DNA from: CAKOSP01 sp964404455
GTDB lineage: Bacteria; Bacillota_I; Bacilli_A; RF39; UBA660
Direction: 5' to 3'
DNA length: 8,257 nucleotides
NCBI GenBank assembly: GCA_964404455.1
Contig: CAYOJY010000039.1
Coordinates: 1 to 8,257, forward strand
This document shows positions 6,604-8,257 of this stretch, piece by piece; positions within the stretch are counted from its first letter, which is position 1, and every line of letters begins with the position of its first letter. The position numbers and the translations under genes were made by a program. The notes under the pieces are model-generated. The model did not search any database, was not told the origin of the DNA, and saw only the letters and a list, made by a program, of their open reading frames with translations.

Positions 6604-7393
6604 AGCATTATATAAACACAGTTTTAAAAGTAATTTTAAGTTATTTTTAATATTTAGTGCAATAATAATTGCATATATTGCTATGATTATTCCGATGTAT
6701 GACCCCAATTTGGCTGCTTTATTAAATGATTTTACTAATATGATGCCGGAAATAATGTCTATGATGGGAATGTATAGCAACATAACCACGCTTATTGACT
6801 TCTTAATAAATTATTTATATGGCTTTATTTTTACTTTTTTACCAATAATATTTTTTATATTATTAATTAATAAATTAATTACTTCTTACATTGATAAAGG
6901 TTCACTTGCTTATTTGTTAGCCTCTCCTAATAATAGAAAAAAAATAATCATAACTCAATTAAGTGTTTTAATTACTTATATATTTTTATTGACTAGTTTA
7001 ATTACAATTATTACTATTATTATTTGCCACATAATGTTTTATGGAGAATTAGCTATAATAAAATTTTTAATTTTAAATGTCTCTTTATTTATTTTTTATT
7101 TAACTATTAGTTCAATTACATTTATTTCTGTTAATATTTTTAATGAATCTAAAAATTCAAGTTTAATAGGAGCGGGAATTCCTCTTTTCTTTTTTATAAT
7201 CCAAATGCTGGTTAATTTAGGGGATAAATTCCAATACTTAAAATTTTTCACAATATTTACACTATTTAATCCTATAAATATTATTAATAAAGCAAGTTTT
7301 TCCTATTTTATGGTTTTTATTTTATTATTAATTTCAATATTGTTGTATTATATCTCCATAAAGTTATTTACAAAAAAGGATTTCTCAGTTTAA
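6593..7393 (+). CDS. ABC-2 type transporter permease
   Basis: The 266-residue protein is an integral membrane protein with about six hydrophobic segments near residues 16-34, 70-93, 118-148, 154-179, 191-208 and 236-259. The loop after the second segment has the GSLAYLLASPNNRKK motif (103-117) typical of ABC-2 permeases (usually G-x-x-x-Y-L-L-S-x-P-x-x-R-x-K), which is expected to contact the ATPase. A Met-rich stretch (about 50-60) lies in the large first external loop. The start is inside the ATPase gene with AAGGAG at 6581-6586, 6 bases upstream. The pair should form the exporter with two copies of each subunit. It ends facing the AbiEi-like gene, with terminator candidates in between. Function is inferred from fold and pairing only. 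Confidence 0.93.
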   Translation: MINKALYKHSFKSNFKLFLIFSAIIIAYIAMIIPMYDPNLAALLNDFTNMMPEIMSMMGMYSNITTLIDFLINYLYGFIFTFLPIIFFILLINKLITSYIDKGSLAYLLASPNNRKKIIITQLSVLITYIFLLTSLITIITIIICHIMFYGELAIIKFLILNVSLFIFYLTISSITFISVNIFNESKNSSLIGAGIPLFFFIIQMLVNLGDKFQYLKFFTIFTLFNPINIINKASFSYFMVFILLLISILLYYISIKLFTKKDFSV

Positions 7394-7411
7394 TTTTATA
7401 ATCATTGTAAC

Positions 7412-7436
7412 ATCCATTTATTTGGATTTTATTTTT
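7412..7436 (+). terminator. Possible weak terminator after the ABC permease
   Basis: ATCCA (7412-7416) pairs with TGGAT (7423-7427) around a 6-base loop and is followed by TTTATTTTT (7428-7436). It is 18 bases after the permease stop. The stem is only 5 bp, so confidence is modest. Confidence 0.4.
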
Positions 7437-7444
7437 CAATTAAA

Positions 7445-7484
7445 AAAAGAATGAAATAAATTTCTATTTTAATTTCCTTCTTTT
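7445..7484. terminator. Probable bidirectional terminator between the convergent permease and AbiEi-like genes
   Basis: The arms 7445-7457 and 7472-7484 pair at 12 of 13 positions (one T/C mismatch) around a 14-base loop. On the minus strand the stem runs into a T tract, the complement of A 7442-7448, suiting termination of the AbiEi-like gene that ends at 7537. On the plus strand the stem ends in TTTT and then ATAAT, weaker for the permease transcript. It sits midway between the two convergent stops. Confidence 0.6.
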
Positions 7485-7536
7485 ATAATAGTATTTTTAG
7501 ATAAAACCATTTTTTTAACATTGTTTGTTTTTTATA

Positions 7537-8127
7537 CTATAAAATTTTCATATAATCTCGAATTTCTTTTTCTATATTTAATTTTTTAGCATATTCATAT
7601 AATTTAAAAGGATCGTGCTTTTGATTTTTATAATATTCAGTAAAAACATATTTAAGATGTTTTTTATATATTTTATCTTTAAATATATCACATAAACATC
7701 TCTCAACATCATAACAATCTATTAACTGCCCTAGTCCTATCGGACTTTCGATAGATATTCTTCCTAAATCCAATAATTCTGGCTTAATATAATGTAATGT
7801 AACCTTTTTATTTTTGGCTAACATGCCCGAATAGTTATATGCAACACTGAGGTCATAAGTTAAAGGCTCCAATTCGTTAAAATTATGAAAATATAGAGCA
7901 GTTAAATGAGAAAATACTGCACCTCTTTTATTAAAAATAAGACTATAATATTCATCTTTCCAACTATTTGGAAGAATATATAAACCTCTTTGATGCCTTT
8001 GAATAATTCCATTCCTAACTAATCTAGCTAAAACAACTTTAGAGATATTCTTTGCAGTTACTTCCTTTGTAATAATCATTCCATTATTTTCTTTCATTAA
8101 ATTAATTATTTTTTCTTCTTCATTCAT
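7537..8127 (-). CDS. AbiEi-family antitoxin-like protein, winged helix plus C-terminal domain
   Basis: The 196-residue protein matches the AbiEi (type IV toxin-antitoxin antitoxin) family. Residues of about 5-53 are a winged helix: a helical part, then an L-x-R-L-V-R-N-G-I-I-Q recognition segment (33-43) and the R-G-L-Y wing (47-50). A conserved FSHLTALYFH stretch follows (72-81), and near residues 145-152 an ERCLCD motif (usually ERT/VICD). In AbiE systems AbiEi represses its own operon and counters AbiEii, a nucleotidyltransferase toxin normally encoded directly downstream. Here the downstream side holds only a terminator and convergent ABC genes, so this copy looks solitary. GGGAGG (complement of 8137-8142) lies 9 bases before the ATG. 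It may act as a stand-alone regulator, a lone antitoxin or a remnant. Family call is fairly firm, role uncertain. Confidence 0.83.
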   Translation of the reverse strand: MNEEEKIINLMKENNGMIITKEVTAKNISKVVLARLVRNGIIQRHQRGLYILPNSWKDEYYSLIFNKRGAVFSHLTALYFHNFNELEPLTYDLSVAYNYSGMLAKNKKVTLHYIKPELLDLGRISIESPIGLGQLIDCYDVERCLCDIFKDKIYKKHLKYVFTEYYKNQKHDPFKLYEYAKKLNIEKEIRDYMKIL

Positions 8128-8150
8128 ATATTTATTCCTCCCATAATAAG

Positions 8151-8159
8151 ATTATATCA
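8151..8159 (-). promoter_or_regulatory. Extended -10 promoter of the AbiEi-like gene
   Basis: The minus strand reads TGATATAAT, a perfect -10 with an extended TG. Transcription is predicted near 8144, two bases before GGGAGG. The hexamer 17 bases upstream is TTCCTT, a poor -35, and it is one arm of a palindrome. Confidence 0.7.
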
Positions 8160-8163
8160 TTTT

Positions 8164-8179
8164 TTCCTTAAAAAAGGAA
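8164..8179. promoter_or_regulatory. Candidate autoregulatory operator upstream of the AbiEi-like gene
   Basis: TTCCTT (8164-8169) and AAGGAA (8174-8179) form a perfect 6-bp inverted repeat with a 4-base A spacer. The site occupies the region just upstream of the -10 and over the -35 position, where a bound repressor would block RNA polymerase. AbiEi proteins are known to bind inverted repeats in their own promoter; that this is such a site is inference. Confidence 0.45.
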
Positions 8180-8257
8180 TATATATTTTTGAAATAGTAA
8201 TTATAATTTAAATGAAAAATTAAAATAGCTTGAGCGTATGCAAAAAATATTTAAGTC

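Noticed and set aside
6740..6772. Met-rich loop in the ABC permease (M50, M51, M55, M57, M58, M60) as a possible metal-binding site
   Set aside because: ABC-2 permeases often have a Met/Pro/Glu-containing segment at this place, so there is no reason to claim copper or silver binding.
6553..6789. Minus-strand hydrophobic reading frame of 78 residues
   Set aside because: It overlaps the end of the ATPase gene and the start of the permease gene, both well supported. Its hydrophobicity is typical of reverse-strand reading of A+T-rich DNA.
8202..8207. TATAAT on the plus strand near the window end
   Set aside because: The nearest TTGAAA is only 7 bases upstream, no SD or start codon follows before the edge, and such hexamers arise by chance in this composition.

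Overview
The window is very A+T-rich DNA, with polyA/polyT tracts and A/T-ending codons throughout. Shine-Dalgarno sites are strong (AAGGAGA, GGGAGG) and promoters look like sigma-A sites (TATAAT, often with an upstream TG). This points to a low-GC Bacillota or Mycoplasmatota-like bacterium, plausibly a gut Bacilli lineage; I cannot name a genus. Every Trp codon I checked is TGG, so the standard bacterial code (table 11) fits best. I see no tRNA, rRNA, CRISPR array or insertion sequence. No gene-free stretch exceeds about 185 bases.

Layout, left to right. (1) 69-1400 (+): a 443-residue fusion of a MESH1/SpoT-type HD pyrophosphohydrolase domain and a P-loop nucleotide-kinase-like domain. (2) 1549-2169 (+): a Nudix hydrolase with its own promoter. 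(3) 2352-2612 (+): an unrecognised 86-residue acidic protein with its own promoter and a clear intrinsic terminator. (4) 2738-4219 (+): a YhfW-like FAD oxidoreductase with a C-terminal Rieske domain in which one iron-ligand Cys is replaced by Ser. (5) 4279-5223 (-): a DHH/DHHA1 phosphoesterase of the NrnB type, convergent with gene 4. (6) 5364-5603 (+): a DUF1653 protein, divergent from gene 5. (7) and (8) 5707-6603 and 6593-7393 (+): a two-gene ABC-2 exporter with an 11-nt overlap. (9) 7537-8127 (-): an AbiEi-family antitoxin-like protein with no visible AbiEii toxin, convergent with the exporter and with a palindrome in its promoter.

Apart from the ABC pair, the genes look like independent transcription units. 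Five of six recognisable promoters place the -10 box only 6-9 bases before the Shine-Dalgarno, so the predicted mRNA begins at or just before the ribosome binding site. Several products share a nucleotide or phosphoester theme (HD hydrolase plus kinase, Nudix, DHH), but only the ABC pair is clearly an operon.

Best leads for novelty: the HD plus P-loop kinase fusion, the altered Rieske site, the solitary AbiEi gene with its operator-like palindrome, and the recurrent very short leaders.
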